Source: Paracyclopina nana (taxonomy: Eukaryota > Arthropoda > Copepoda > Cyclopoida > Cyclopettidae). From it: a DNA stretch of 64,000 bases. The stretch covers positions 13,528,501-13,592,500 of the forward strand of contig JAGUCH010000002.1 of assembly GCA_019096065.1 (NCBI GenBank). The letters run 5' to 3'. This document shows, one piece after another, positions 1-11,186 of this stretch. The position numbers and the translations under genes were made by a program. Every line of letters begins with the position of its first letter. The stretch's first letter is position 1. The notes beneath the pieces are model-generated. The model ran no database searches, had not been told where the DNA came from, and saw only the letters and a list, made by a program, of their open reading frames with translations.

Positions 1-688
1 AATTGGTTTGAACTCGCGGTAATGAGTAACCCAATTTTTCTTCAATTAACCTCACTAGAGTGCGAGATATAATTTGGACCATTGCTCCACTGTCAAATAA
101 GGCATGTAGTCTTATCTGGCCTGTAACTTGGACAGGTATGTAGTACCTTTCACACACATTGTGTAGTTTCAAGGAAAATACACTTAGCGTGTCATCATCT
201 TTAATGGTCCCTTCAGGCTGTACTTTTTCACCTGGAGGTTCAATGCAGCCAGCATTTAGCTTCGCCACATGTACAGGTACATCATACTTGTGAGATGTGT
301 CCGGAAAAAACCAGCACATACACAAGCATACTATTATTATAATGTATACTATCGCTACATGCATGACTTGGTCATAATTTTTTAGCCACAGCACCAAAGC
401 TAGCATAACAATTACCCATAATAATATTCCTTTCCTCATCCTAGGTGGAGTTAACCCATCTTTAGTCTCATTCATGTAATGAGAACCAGATATGGCCAAA
501 ACAATGGCACTTGAGGTTTTTTCATCAGACCTCTTAGCACACTGTTTTCTCTTTTCTGAGAGTGCTTTTAAATGATCAAAATACACTCTCCCTACTTCTT
601 TGTTACATTCTCCACGCATAAATGAGGGCAGAACATAACAATCATCATATGTAGTGTCTGTTTTAGGTTCTTCTTCCATTCCAGACAT
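1..688 (-). CDS. Start of pol: membrane segments then aspartic protease (partial)
   Basis: The frame begins with ATG at 688-686, overlapping the gag stop by one base, and stays open to the window edge (about 229 codons). Residues ~1-85 are hydrophilic (MSGMEEEPKTDTTYDDCYVL at the start). Two strongly hydrophobic stretches follow (GILLWVIVMLALVLWL and VAIVYIIIIVCLC), separated by a few polar residues, and would span a membrane. Near the edge comes LHALFDSGAMVQIISRTL, the active-site DSGA loop of a retroelement aspartic protease. Membrane segments ahead of the protease are unusual for LTR-element Pol. The protease call is firm; the membrane role is inferred. Confidence 0.65.
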   Translation of the reverse strand, partial: MSGMEEEPKTDTTYDDCYVLPSFMRGECNKEVGRVYFDHLKALSEKRKQCAKRSDEKTSSAIVLAISGSHYMNETKDGLTPPRMRKGILLWVIVMLALVLWLKNYDQVMHVAIVYIIIIVCLCMCWFFPDTSHKYDVPVHVAKLNAGCIEPPGEKVQPEGTIKDDDTLSVFSLKLHNVCERYYIPVQVTGQIRLHALFDSGAMVQIISRTLVRLIEEKLGYSLPRVQTN

Positions 689-3174
689 TACCTTCGTGCT
701 TGTCGCGACTTCCAGCACGGTAATCCATTTATGACCTTGTGTAATCCTTTACAAGATATACACACAGTGCCATCCTTTTTTAACTCATCCAGTGAAACAC
801 CTGGATAGTTCTTGCAACTTTTGGCATAGTGGGTCCCATTGCAGAACAGGCATCCACCTGTTTCAAATGGGTTTCCCGCCGGCAGCTTACTAATGTCAAT
901 ATTAAAAGTAGCTGCAATTCTTTTGGATCGCTCAGCCTCAGTCTCAGCTTTTAATGCCGCTACTTCAGCAGTTTGGCGGTCCAATTCTGTATTCTTTCTA
1001 GCTAACTCACCATGCAGAGCACTTATTATTTTGGCACTCTTTGAGCTAACATGTGACATTATTGATAGCATGCTAGCACTATCCAAATTGTCCTCATCAA
1101 CTTCAACCATAGCAAGATGAGCTTTGTGCTTAACAGCTGGGGCCATTGGTAGTCTAGCATCTCTAGCCCCTCTGTCTCGCTCAGTTTTCGGTATGTGAGA
1201 CCCCACATGGCCCCCAATAACCTTGACCATCTCAGATAGAGCAGCCATGCTCCTCAGAGGCGTGCCTTGCTTCAACAAATGCTCATGGTATATATTGATA
1301 TACCCTTGGTATTGTTGAGGCCAATGCCTTTTCAGCAGGGCATGGGCATCAGTGATCGTTTCAGAAATGGCATGTGCTTTGCCATCCCCATCCATAGAGT
1401 CTCTATGGATTCGCAACCTGAGTTTATACAATTCCCTAACGGATTGGTCAAATGTCCGGGTGGGGTTCCTGATGATGTTATGTATCCTTATAAACTCATC
1501 TTCCTCCTGGACATTCTTGGTGTAAGCATAGATATCATTCCAAAGGATCTCTACACCTTCACTTGCCACACCTCTGAAGTACTCAGCTGTGCTTGCAGTA
1601 GCCCCTTCGCATAACCCTTCGATTATAGCATTATGGCTCCAATCATACCGGTGGGCCAGTGTACTTATTGTGCGCAAAAATTCTAACACACTATCAGCAG
1701 TGTTAGAAGAACTTTGCATATCAAATTTCTTAGAGTACTTTGCTCTGATCTCTTTGAGGGCACTAGTATTGGCAAATTTCAAATGCCGATTAGGAGGCAA
1801 AGGTATATAATCCTTATTGTATTTAGGATCATACACGCTTTTCGAATGTTCAGAGTACGAGGGAACCGCATAGCTCACCTCAGGGCTCTTTAAGTGACAT
1901 TCCACAAAGATTTTGCGCTGCAATGGGGTGAACTCAGGTCTGGTCTGCAAGGCCTGAAATAGTTTTTGCATCTCAATGACCTTTTTTCCAGGCGACAAAT
2001 CCGGATCCACCATTTGCAATACAACTCGCCTAGCAGATTCAACATCTACTATTTCATTGATATTGATAGCTTCAATCCTTTCATCCAGTGGGGCATCCTC
2101 ATGGTAGACAGACTCAGCCACTGGTACTAATGAATCCTTGGACGCAGCATCTGCTAATTTCAAGATCCGTTCAAGGTTTCGTTCGTAAATATCATTCGGG
2201 TCAGCCCCAAACATGTGCTTTGCAGTCATTTGAGCAGTAGCTATTATTTTATTAGCAGTGCTCGCGTCATGCAATGCAGTGTAGTGGGCTCGCACCACAC
2301 CCAAGTCATATGGACTCAAGGCCTTTCCTTTCAGCAATTTCATCACTGTGGTTTCTATCACCTTACCAGGGGGCAGAACCACTGAATTATTTAGGACAGT
2401 CAAGTCCTTCAAAGTCATTTTAGTGGAAGTAAGCATTGATTTCTGACCATCTTGGAACCCAACCTTCTTGGGGATGGCCGACATGTCCAATGACTTGTTT
2501 TTATTGGCGTCCTTTTGCGGATCCACCACAGCAAAAGAGGTAGAGATCATTAATTCCTCTTCCTCACCAGGCCCTGAGAAGAAATCAGGCCGCAATCCAA
2601 ACAAAGCAGCAACAGCATCTAATCCCGTAGCTGGGTTAGTAAGCTTCTCTTTATTAATCATTGTGCTCAAGGCTGTTATTATTGGCTCCAATTCCTCTGT
2701 GGAACTAGCAAATTCCCCTTCCTCAGCATCAGTGGATCTGCTAAGAATGATCGATTTTTTCTCCCTGAATGCTTTATTCAAATACTCCATACCAAAACAA
2801 TAGAGGAGCAAAGCACACGTAGCTGAATTGCGATCAGGAGGGTCAATTGCATTGACATACCTGACCACCACCATAATCTGTCTAATGGGATCATCTCGGG
2901 GCATTTGTTCTATGATTTTCATAATATGCAAATCAAGAGAACGGGGCTCCTCAGTGCTTAAGACAATAATTTCTGTAGCATTCCATGCTCTTATGACTCC
3001 TGCCCTGTTGATATTCAAGGCACCAGTAGTCGTCGGGTACTTGACCCATGATAGAAAGTCCTTCACTGCCTCCCTACTTTCCCCAGTGGGAGCGCAAGGT
3101 TTCAGTAGTTTCTCCAATTCATTCTCAGTGACTTCCAAGTGCACTAAAAGTGCATTTCTCAAATCACGAGACAT
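688..3174 (-). CDS. Gag-like polyprotein of the left-edge retroelement
   Basis: An 828-residue frame. The first ~430 residues do not resemble a usual gag and may be an extra N-terminal module. Residues about 440-650 have the helical, charged look of a capsid core (a segment with EFLRTISTLAHRYDWSH). Near the C-terminus two Cys clusters follow each other (CLFCNGTHYAKSC, then CISCKGLHKVINGLPC), as in the paired knuckles of Pao-type gag proteins. It would bind element RNA and form particles. The stop codon shares a base with the start of the next frame (TAATG), so gag and pol are adjacent genes. ATG at 3174 is the first in frame. Confidence 0.7.
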   Translation of the reverse strand: MSRDLRNALLVHLEVTENELEKLLKPCAPTGESREAVKDFLSWVKYPTTTGALNINRAGVIRAWNATEIIVLSTEEPRSLDLHIMKIIEQMPRDDPIRQIMVVVRYVNAIDPPDRNSATCALLLYCFGMEYLNKAFREKKSIILSRSTDAEEGEFASSTEELEPIITALSTMINKEKLTNPATGLDAVAALFGLRPDFFSGPGEEEELMISTSFAVVDPQKDANKNKSLDMSAIPKKVGFQDGQKSMLTSTKMTLKDLTVLNNSVVLPPGKVIETTVMKLLKGKALSPYDLGVVRAHYTALHDASTANKIIATAQMTAKHMFGADPNDIYERNLERILKLADAASKDSLVPVAESVYHEDAPLDERIEAININEIVDVESARRVVLQMVDPDLSPGKKVIEMQKLFQALQTRPEFTPLQRKIFVECHLKSPEVSYAVPSYSEHSKSVYDPKYNKDYIPLPPNRHLKFANTSALKEIRAKYSKKFDMQSSSNTADSVLEFLRTISTLAHRYDWSHNAIIEGLCEGATASTAEYFRGVASEGVEILWNDIYAYTKNVQEEDEFIRIHNIIRNPTRTFDQSVRELYKLRLRIHRDSMDGDGKAHAISETITDAHALLKRHWPQQYQGYINIYHEHLLKQGTPLRSMAALSEMVKVIGGHVGSHIPKTERDRGARDARLPMAPAVKHKAHLAMVEVDEDNLDSASMLSIMSHVSSKSAKIISALHGELARKNTELDRQTAEVAALKAETEAERSKRIAATFNIDISKLPAGNPFETGGCLFCNGTHYAKSCKNYPGVSLDELKKDGTVCISCKGLHKVINGLPCWKSRQARR

Positions 3175-5161
3175 CCTTCCGTTTCGCTAAAGAGAGGTTC
3201 TCTTTAACTCAACTTGTCCTTTAGTTTCGTCCGAGAGATTAATCTCTAAGACTCAACTAGATTTTGTACTAAGTTAACACAAATGCTAACTTTTCGTACA
3301 GGGCTACGTCGCACGACTTAAAAGCACTAGGCCTCTAATCGCACTCAATTAAAAGCTAAAGCTTTTAATCGTAAGACTGTTCAAAGCACAGTTAGCTTCC
3401 TACTTACGCCGGTCAAGTGACTCGGAGGAAAAGTTGCAATTGCTATGACAAGTTTTTATTTCAATGATTAGGACCACTTTTACCTAAGTAGTCTTCACCA
3501 AAGACCCACACGCACACAAATATACACACACAGGAATAAAGATGAGCACTTGCTCAGAAGAGAAATTACCAAACCTAGGCACCAGATGTCCAACAGAATC
3601 CTAAGTGCCCACAAACTGAAAAACAAGGGTTGCATTCACTTTTACCAATTTTGAACGCCACTAAGCTGAGCAAGCTCAACAAAGTGAATGGAAAGAGAAA
3701 GAGGTACACACACACAGGTATACGAAGCTCGCCCAGGCGCGCATTCTTTGCGCCCTAGAAGAGCCCTGGTCCAGAGCACCACACACTTTCTAAGGTGGCT
3801 TCCACCCTAAGCTCCATGCACGCCCTACGCGCTCCAGGTTTTTTTGTTCTTCCATCTGCTTCAGCTTCTAACGGGTTCAACTTTCCAAAATGGCTCCCAT
3901 CTTGAGCTCCATTGACCCGTTAAAGCCCACAGGGGCAATGACACGCATGCCACCACCCGGCTACCATTTCCGGCTGCTTGGCTCCCATTTTCCAGCTTAA
4001 GACAAGCAAGGACGTCCCCACGGGTCTTCTCCCTTAGGAAATGGTAGTACCAGGCCACACAACGTAGGAAATTTGTCTGGCTAGGGTCCATGGAATTTTC
4101 TTCACAAACTAGGGCTGTCCATTATTAGTCATAGTCTCTTTAGGCACAACCTCTAAATGTGGCAACGATGCGAAATGTATGTGTGTCTTTTTCATTGCAT
4201 TTACCGCTAGACCACACATAGACACTTCCACCGGGATGGCCTTCTTGGCTCGTCAGCCTCAGGACTTTTACAGTATTGACACACCCCAGTCGCAACTAAG
4301 GTGCCGCCTAACCATTGCAGCCTCGCCCTCGGCAATTCACAGCCACAAATGGGTAACTTCAGGACGCATCCATCCATCTTTTTCCAGGACTTCTTTTGGT
4401 CTTCAAACCACTAGAGAGAGAGTGGCCATTCTATCCCTCCGGGGCCTCCAAAATGGTGTACAATTCGTACTCTCTTCAGGAACCTAGGAAGGTTAAGCAT
4501 CGGTCCCAAGTCCAGTACTCATTCGCAACACCGGAGCTGCCAGGTCTCACGAGCCGCTATGCAGAGGCCGCAGCCTCACGTACACAGCTTCTGGCAAGGA
4601 ACCTCTCGGCACGCTTATGTACAGTTGACCAGTGGTTAAGGCTCGCCCTTTCACCCTGATCATTCCAGGGATCAGGACCTCGCTATGAGTCCGAGCACTA
4701 ATATACTTCATTAAGGTCTGATGGTATTTTCTATTCATTAGCTGGCACAACACAACATAACAGCTGCTTCTAATCAGAGCTCAAAACAATATATATAACA
4801 ATAAAGTTTCTTCTCTGCGGCTGTCTCTTCAGTGCTGCACACATCAAACTTGGTGAGGATCTTCAGGTTCCAGCTGCTGGCAGAGTTCACACCAGTCAAC
4901 CTCTAGCTATAAGGTTGACATGTTGCTTCTCTGAGGTCCCCCAAAGAACTCCCCTTCTCCTTGCAGTCCTGCCTTGTCCTCCCAAGGCTAGCCTCCCTTC
5001 ACCCAGGTAGCTTCATCTTTCTCTCCTATAAACTTTCTGATGCAATCGGACAGGAGGTTGCGAGGTTATGGTTGATATCTTTGCGTTGAATAGTCATCTT
5101 CTTCTTCCTTCTTTTTCTGTCATTCCATATCATAGCGCCATGATGAACTTGTCGTCCATCA
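3175..5161. other. Unassigned DNA between two retroelements
   Basis: About 2 kb without a convincing gene. The part next to 3174 is likely leader of the left-edge element, and the rest may include its LTR, but no second copy is present to prove it. Open frames at 3861-4091, 4179-4659 and 4547-4753 overlap on both strands and lack any recognisable domain. Confidence 0.4.
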
Positions 5162-5287
5162 TACTCGCGCTTATATATCTGTCGCACAAGGTTACGGCAC
5201 TATCATAAGAGTGAGTGTTGTTAGGCGGAAGCAGGAAAAGGGTTAGTTGCGTAAAAGAGTGATTGCCAGGAAGTCAAAAGTACAATA
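5162..5287 (-). repeat. Left end repeat (LTR) of the Gypsy-type element
   Basis: These 126 bases match 12494-12619 with no difference that I can see by eye. They carry the LTR edge TATTGTAC on the minus strand. The repeat is shorter than its partner; sequence to its left is unrelated to the rest of the right-hand LTR. Confidence 0.85.
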
Positions 5288-5311
5288 TCCCTCCCCATGG
5301 TAAAAAGATTT

Positions 5312-7075
5312 TTAGGTGGTGACGTTATTGGGAATTAGGTCATGGTCCTGATTTTTAGTTTGTCGGAAGAAAGTCATTACGCGGAAATTCTTGAAGGCGT
5401 AGGAGTAGACCAGGAGAACCAAAACTAGGGAGATGACAGCAACGATGGCAATGATGATTAACGTCTCATTCCAAGTTGTGACAGGTTCAAAATGGCTTTT
5501 GAGGAAAGCCAGAGAATGTGGGTCAGTTGGAGGTAAAGTGGAGTTGATCTGGTTTAAAGTCTTCAGAATGTCGTCTGGTGACATATTGTGACCAAGCTGG
5601 AGAATTGGGACATTCCATTTGTAGGTTTCCATAGTCTTCTCCACTCTGATTTCTATGCCCCCAAACAACGTGAAGTGTGGAAGCTCAACATTGCAACCCT
5701 CTTCTAACTTGAAATGATGAAAGTGGTGTAGTTGGCTAGTTTTCGTGGTGCCATTGCTGCATGTCAGTTGGTAATAAGTTGGATCCTCAGTAAAAGCAGA
5801 AAACTCGTTGTTCCCAAATGGAAGGATGCAATCGGTAGCTTGCCGTATTGCCAGTTTACAAGTTTTTAAAGCTTGATTGTGGTCTGCAAGATAGAGGGAC
5901 ATTACGCAGGAAGGCTGATTTCTTTTGGCCAGATAGGATATATGGGGACAGATATAGTAGTTGTGCACCTTTTCACACATAGAGATGTCCGTGTGGGATA
6001 GCTCAAAGTGCGATCCGGATTCTTCGTGTAAGGCCAACATGTCATGTTCTGGATGAACTTCTACAGTTAGGCCTGGCGTGATTTCAATGGGGAAGGGCAA
6101 GTAGCGATAGAGTGTCAAAACCTGATCTTCATTGGTAAGTGGCACATGTACAAGTAGGTTAAATCCGTCCACTTCAAAGATTATGGAGGTCTCAAGCTGG
6201 TATAGGTAATGGGGGTCAGTAACAATTGGCTGTAAGCCCTTGTTGCGTGCCATCTTCGCGACCACTTTTAAGGAGCTGGAGGCCTCCTCGTAAGAGAGTA
6301 AGCCGTGGGCAAGTCTGTGACGGGCGCCGGCAGCTGCTGCAGCGACATACAAATCAAGCTTATTTTCAATCAGACTAAGGATGTGGTCAGATTGCATGGC
6401 TAGAACAGTGACTTCTATTTCTAGCTGGTTCTTGCTTACCAGGTTGGAAACAGCAGACAAGGCTTCTCTTAGTTTAGCAATGTCTACCCTGTTTAAGCGG
6501 ACATTTTCATTAGTCTTACCAAGGAGGTGTATTATCTTGTCTTGGCGGAAACCCAGCTTGTTGATGTTTCTGGCAAGGTTGTCCATCTTTCCTTGGTCAA
6601 GTAATCCGAATAGGGTTGATCCAATGCCCAGACCAGCGAGGCCTGCTAGGAGGACACCAAGGAACCGTTTCTGTCTGGGGCCCTGGTTGTTGTCTGCATA
6701 AAGCGTATAGAAGCTAACAACATCGTTGTACTTCAATTCCATTCGGCGAGTGCGTTCATTGACAAGATCCATGAGAGTTTGGAGTACTAAGTCATTTGCT
6801 TTAGAAGTGGCGGCGCTTGAGATGAGGAGCTGGAGGTTCAGAGCAACTGAAAAGTATTCCTTGAGATTATGAAGATTGACATTTATGTAGATATGGCCAT
6901 AATGGACCGAGACCATGGCTTTGCCAGCCCTTTGGAATCCATAGTGGGACCAGTCTGTATTGGAAGTTTTTGACAACAGCTGAGTTGTGGGGTTCTGCGT
7001 TTCAGCCAATCCCCTCCCTGTGGCCACAAAGTCTGCTACAAGTTGCAGAGTGATAAAGTACAGGTGTAGGTTCAT
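5312..7075 (-). CDS. env: Envelope-like glycoprotein of the Gypsy-type element
   Basis: A 587-residue frame in env position, overlapping the end of pol by four bases. It has a hydrophobic N-terminal signal, a furin-type site (RQKR) near residue 135 followed directly by a Gly-rich hydrophobic stretch like a fusion peptide, a Cys-containing ectodomain, and one membrane anchor around residues 540-562 ahead of a short tail. This is the layout of insect errantivirus Env and the related baculovirus F proteins, which mediate membrane fusion. In errantiviruses env is made from a spliced RNA. It reads as one open frame. Confidence 0.85.
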   Translation of the reverse strand: MNLHLYFITLQLVADFVATGRGLAETQNPTTQLLSKTSNTDWSHYGFQRAGKAMVSVHYGHIYINVNLHNLKEYFSVALNLQLLISSAATSKANDLVLQTLMDLVNERTRRMELKYNDVVSFYTLYADNNQGPRQKRFLGVLLAGLAGLGIGSTLFGLLDQGKMDNLARNINKLGFRQDKIIHLLGKTNENVRLNRVDIAKLREALSAVSNLVSKNQLEIEVTVLAMQSDHILSLIENKLDLYVAAAAAGARHRLAHGLLSYEEASSSLKVVAKMARNKGLQPIVTDPHYLYQLETSIIFEVDGFNLLVHVPLTNEDQVLTLYRYLPFPIEITPGLTVEVHPEHDMLALHEESGSHFELSHTDISMCEKVHNYYICPHISYLAKRNQPSCVMSLYLADHNQALKTCKLAIRQATDCILPFGNNEFSAFTEDPTYYQLTCSNGTTKTSQLHHFHHFKLEEGCNVELPHFTLFGGIEIRVEKTMETYKWNVPILQLGHNMSPDDILKTLNQINSTLPPTDPHSLAFLKSHFEPVTTWNETLIIIAIVAVISLVLVLLVYSYAFKNFRVMTFFRQTKNQDHDLIPNNVTT

Positions 7076-10000
7076 TTCTTCTTCGTGTATTTCTTGTATT
7101 CAACTGGCCTGGAAGGTAAAACTGAATCTTGTATCTCGATATTTTTTGCAGCCGCAGCTCTACGGGTGGTAGCAGGTTGTTCGGTGGGAGCAGTAGCCTT
7201 CTTATAGGAACGGGCTTGGCGTTGGACTTCAGGGTCGAGGGGGACGACCAGGTTGCCTAGCTCGGTACCAAAATCAGATAACGGTGAAATACCTTGCCGT
7301 AACCGCTGAAACAGCCCTGTGGGTTGATTATCAGTAACAGATTCTGGGCTTGGTGGTTCCTCTTTAACGTTAGGCCGAGTGAAGTCAGTTGCAGACTCTT
7401 GATCAGTATCAGTTTTGATCGGGATGGGCTGCGGCGGAGGTGCCAGAGGGTTAAGAATGGTGATGTCGTCGTCTTCAATCCTTATATAGCCAGACTTTGT
7501 TTCTGAGGCGTGCGTTTCATTTTCTTCTGCACGAGTTGCGACGTCTGGCTTTGGGTTGTCGGGCAAGGCGCTTGACTGAGTAGGCCCAGGCATGTTGGCT
7601 GCGGATTTGCAAATTCGCAACCTGTCTTTGTGCACATATCTTGTTTTCTTTGTCTGCATGTGTTGGATGAGCGCATTCTCATTTTGCAGACCCACAATAA
7701 CATACATGCCTTCCCAAGGTGAATTAATTTTAGGGTTAATCTTGCGTAATTCAGGTCTGTGTAGCCACACTAGCATACCTTCCCTAAAGTCTTCTTGTTT
7801 TACCTTGGCATTGTGCTGTGCAGTGTACAACTCCTTGTAGTGAATGTTGTTTTCTGCGGCCACTCGTCGCGCAATTTGGAGACGTTTTCCAATTTCGTCT
7901 TTGTAGCTATCACCGTAATACTTGTGGTCTACCACATTAGGATCCATGTATGGGGTCCTGGGGTGTACCCCAAACAGAAGGAAGAACGGGCTCATTTTCG
8001 TTGCTTTACTAACGCCCACATTGTAGCTCAGTTGCAATGCTGGTAACATTTCTTCCCAGTCAAGCGTCGAATCCAAGTCGAGCGTTTTCTGCAAATAGCT
8101 AATGATATGCTTATTAATTACTTCAGCCGCGGCGTTAGTTTGGGGGTGTCTGGGGCTAGATCAATTTGCAGTAGCGAGAACAGTTCATCATTGACCTTTG
8201 CTGTAAATTCCTTACCACCGTCGGTTACCAAAATGCATGGTGATCCATAGCGCGAAATCCACCTGTTGAAAATGCCTCGGCTAACTGTCTCTGGAGTCTT
8301 GTCTGGCAATGCCACAAATTCGGCATATTTTGTGAAAGCATCCGTAATGACTAGGATAAACTTCTTTTGTCTACCTGATGTTCGTAGTGGTCCGAAGAGA
8401 TCACAGTGCACTCGTTCAAACGGCCCTCTAGGTTGTGATAGCGGGTTTAAGGGAGTGTTGGGGTGTTGTGACTTTAGCTTGCTTTTGTCACATTTCCAGC
8501 ATGAGCCAATGTATTCTTCCACGTCAGCCACCATCTTTGGCCAGAAATATTGTTCTCGTATTCGTTCACAAGTTTTGTAAACTCCTTTATGGCCAACGGC
8601 AGCATGAGCAGCACTAATGATGTCAGCCTGGCATATAGCCGGTGCACAAATAACCCGGCGGCCTAGTTGTCCAATTGTTATCAGCAAGATGTCATCTTTG
8701 AGTTCACAATGTCTGGCATATCTATTCACAATTCGCTTCAGTTCGGGAGTAGATGGCGTCAAATTGGTCTTGATCTTGGCGATCAGAGCGGAAAGCACCG
8801 TGTCTGAATTCTGCAGCTGCTTCATGACTTCCAAATCCTCTAAGGCTTCTGTAGAGACCCCATACACACAGGCGTTGATTTGGCGCAAGGCCTCGGGCAC
8901 ATTTCTAGAACAAAAGTCAGCAGGATTTTTGTCACCTGGACAATATTGGACCGTAAATGAATGCTGTATCATGAGGTCCTGGAGGCGAGAAAGTGTGCGA
9001 GTATGGGTCTTGTTGAGCTTCTCCAAGGGTTTGTGATCACTGTACAATGTGAACTTGGTTCCAGTAAGGTAGACAGCATAGTGTTCAATTGCCCAGGTGC
9101 AAGCCAATAGTTCGAGTAGATAAGGTGTGTAGTTCTTCTCGTGCTTCAGGAGACTCCTTGATGCATAGCTGATTACCCTAGGCTCGTTGTTTTGGTACTG
9201 GATCAACACAGCGCCCAGTCCACCATCCAAACTGTTGTCCACAGTGCCTTGGGAAGCATCCACATATAAATGGTAGTCGAGCTCAGGCTTGGGGTAAGCC
9301 AACACAGGCTCACTACACAAAAAGCTCCTTCAATTTCTGAAAAGATTGTGAGGCTTGAGGGGGCAGAGGGCCAGAGCGCCAGCTTGAGTCCTTGCAGGTT
9401 AACTGTGATAACGCATGTGAGTGCTTGCTAAACCTTGGAATGCAGGACCGAAAGAAATTGCATAGTCCCAGAAATTGCCTTATCTCACGGACAGTGGTAG
9501 GTGGAGGAGCATCTTCTATGGCTTGTAATTTCCTCTTATTGGGTTGGTAACCCGTAGGTGATAAGGTGAAGCCTAGATAAGTGCACTCAGTAGTTCCAAA
9601 GGAGCACTTGGGGAGGTTGATTTTCAGATTTGCTTTTCGAAGCCGCGTGAAACATTCCTCCAAACCTGCAATCATGTCATTGTGATCAGTTCCTTTGACT
9701 AAAATATCATCCAAATAAAGCAAAACTCGTTTGGGAGTCAGGTGTTCAAACACTTTCATCATCATACGCTGAAATGATAGAGGCATGTTGCAAAGTCCAA
9801 ACGGTGCCCTGCAGTATTGGAATTGGCCTCTCCCGGGGATAGTAAATGCAGTCAAGTGTTTGGAAGATTCATCCATTTGCATTTGGTGAAAGCCATTGCG
9901 GAGGTCTAATTGTGAGAAAAGTTGGGTTCCTGACCTTCCAATGTCATCGATGCATTCGGAGATGAGTGGGAGGCGATAGCTTGATGGCTCTGTTTTGGCA

Positions 10001-11175
10001 TTCAGGCATCTATAATCAATCACTGGTCTCCAGCCTGTCTGTCCATCTGGTAGTTTTCTTGGGACACAGAATATTGAGGAATTCCATTCGGAGTCAGATG
10101 GCTCAATTATTCCCATTTTAAGCCATTCGTCAACACTTTCACTGATGTGCTCCAAATGTTTCTGAGGGATCGGAAATTGTTTGTTGAACACTGGGTTCTT
10201 GTTAGTCAGATTGATCTTGTGCTTCATTAGGGTACATTTACCCAAGTCGTATTCTGAAATGGAAATAACGTCAGAATTGTTTAAGAGCAGTTTTAAATAA
10301 TTCTGACGCTCATTAGGAGTCAAGTGGTCAAGTCTGGCATGCTTGTTAATATACTCCTTCACCATGGGATCATGCCTAGGTGGCTGTCCCGAAGTAGAAA
10401 TGCTGGAAACACAAGCAAATACATCATTAAACGGTACAAAATTGGATAAATCAACGTTGACAAGTTCACCAATTTTTAGCCCCTTTTTCAGTGTAGTGGG
10501 CTCCAATCCAGGGTTGGTAATCTTCACAGTAGCGAGTCCAAATTCGTCTGTTCGGAGAAGGCAGTCGTCTGCGCACACCATGGAATCCTCGAAGTTTCTG
10601 AGTTTGAAACATCCTTCAAAATTAGGTTGTCGTTTGCGTTGTTCATCAGTAATTAACAGTTTGACAGTTGCGACGCTTCTGGCAGGCAGAAAGGTGTCAT
10701 TGTGCACGACAGCAGCGGTTGGCGAGGTTTTCTCATAGTGAACAGCCATAGAAACAGGGTCGTAGTGCAAACCAGCAGCATGGATAATGTCTACCCCTAG
10801 GATGCCTTCTACGTTTAAGGAGTCACAAACATAAAAGTTGCACAGAGTTTGTTTTCCTTTGATGTCACATGGCAGCTGATAAAGTCCAAGAATTCGCAGC
10901 GGCGTACCGGACGCACAGGTAGCTCTTAGCGGGGATGCAGTTAGCACTTTTTGAGGCCTCTTGTCAATGGGAATTTTTCTAAAGGCGGTGCGTGACAACA
11001 AGCTGATATTAGCACCAGTATCGTAAAGGCAATTGAAGTTTGCTCCGTGGCAAGTTACAGTCAAAAATGGCCGTTTATTGGTAACAGGTCGACTTACAGT
11101 CATGGTTGTGAAGTATGAGAGTAGCATCGAGAATGTTGAAGCGGCCAGACCAGGGCGGCTCGTCGGCTGGAGCAC
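7072..11175 (-). CDS. pol: Pol region of the Gypsy-type element (broken)
   Basis: In order this region shows an aspartic protease motif (CLYDTGANISLLSR), reverse transcriptase with the FRQ/LDLRNGFHQM block and the YLDD catalytic box, a connection and RNase H region (YHLYVDAS), the integrase zinc-binding region and DDE core (HCDLFGPL, TDGGKEF), and a C-terminal integrase domain with a proline-rich tail. It copies element RNA into DNA and inserts it. The domain order is that of Gypsy/Metaviridae. The region looks broken about twice and so is best treated as a fossil. Confidence 0.9.
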
Positions 11176-11186
11176 GGGACGGCCGC

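Larger units (their letters stand above)
1..3590 (-). mobile_element. LTR retroelement, partial at window edge
   Basis: A minus-strand retroelement enters from beyond the left edge. Within the window it shows a long gag frame followed by the beginning of a pol frame with a retroviral-type aspartic protease motif. Reverse transcriptase and integrase would lie outside the window. A primer-binding-like sequence (TGGTGCCTAGG on the minus strand, 3574-3584) lies upstream of gag, so the 5' LTR may begin just to its right, near 3587, but no second LTR is available to fix the boundary. The parts visible here look open. The family is uncertain; BEL/Pao or another Metaviridae-like lineage is possible. 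Age cannot be judged without the second LTR. Confidence 0.75.

Noticed and set aside
4179-4753. Overlapping frames of 68-102 codons
   Set aside because: They lie on both strands with no domain, signal or codon pattern, in unassigned DNA between elements.
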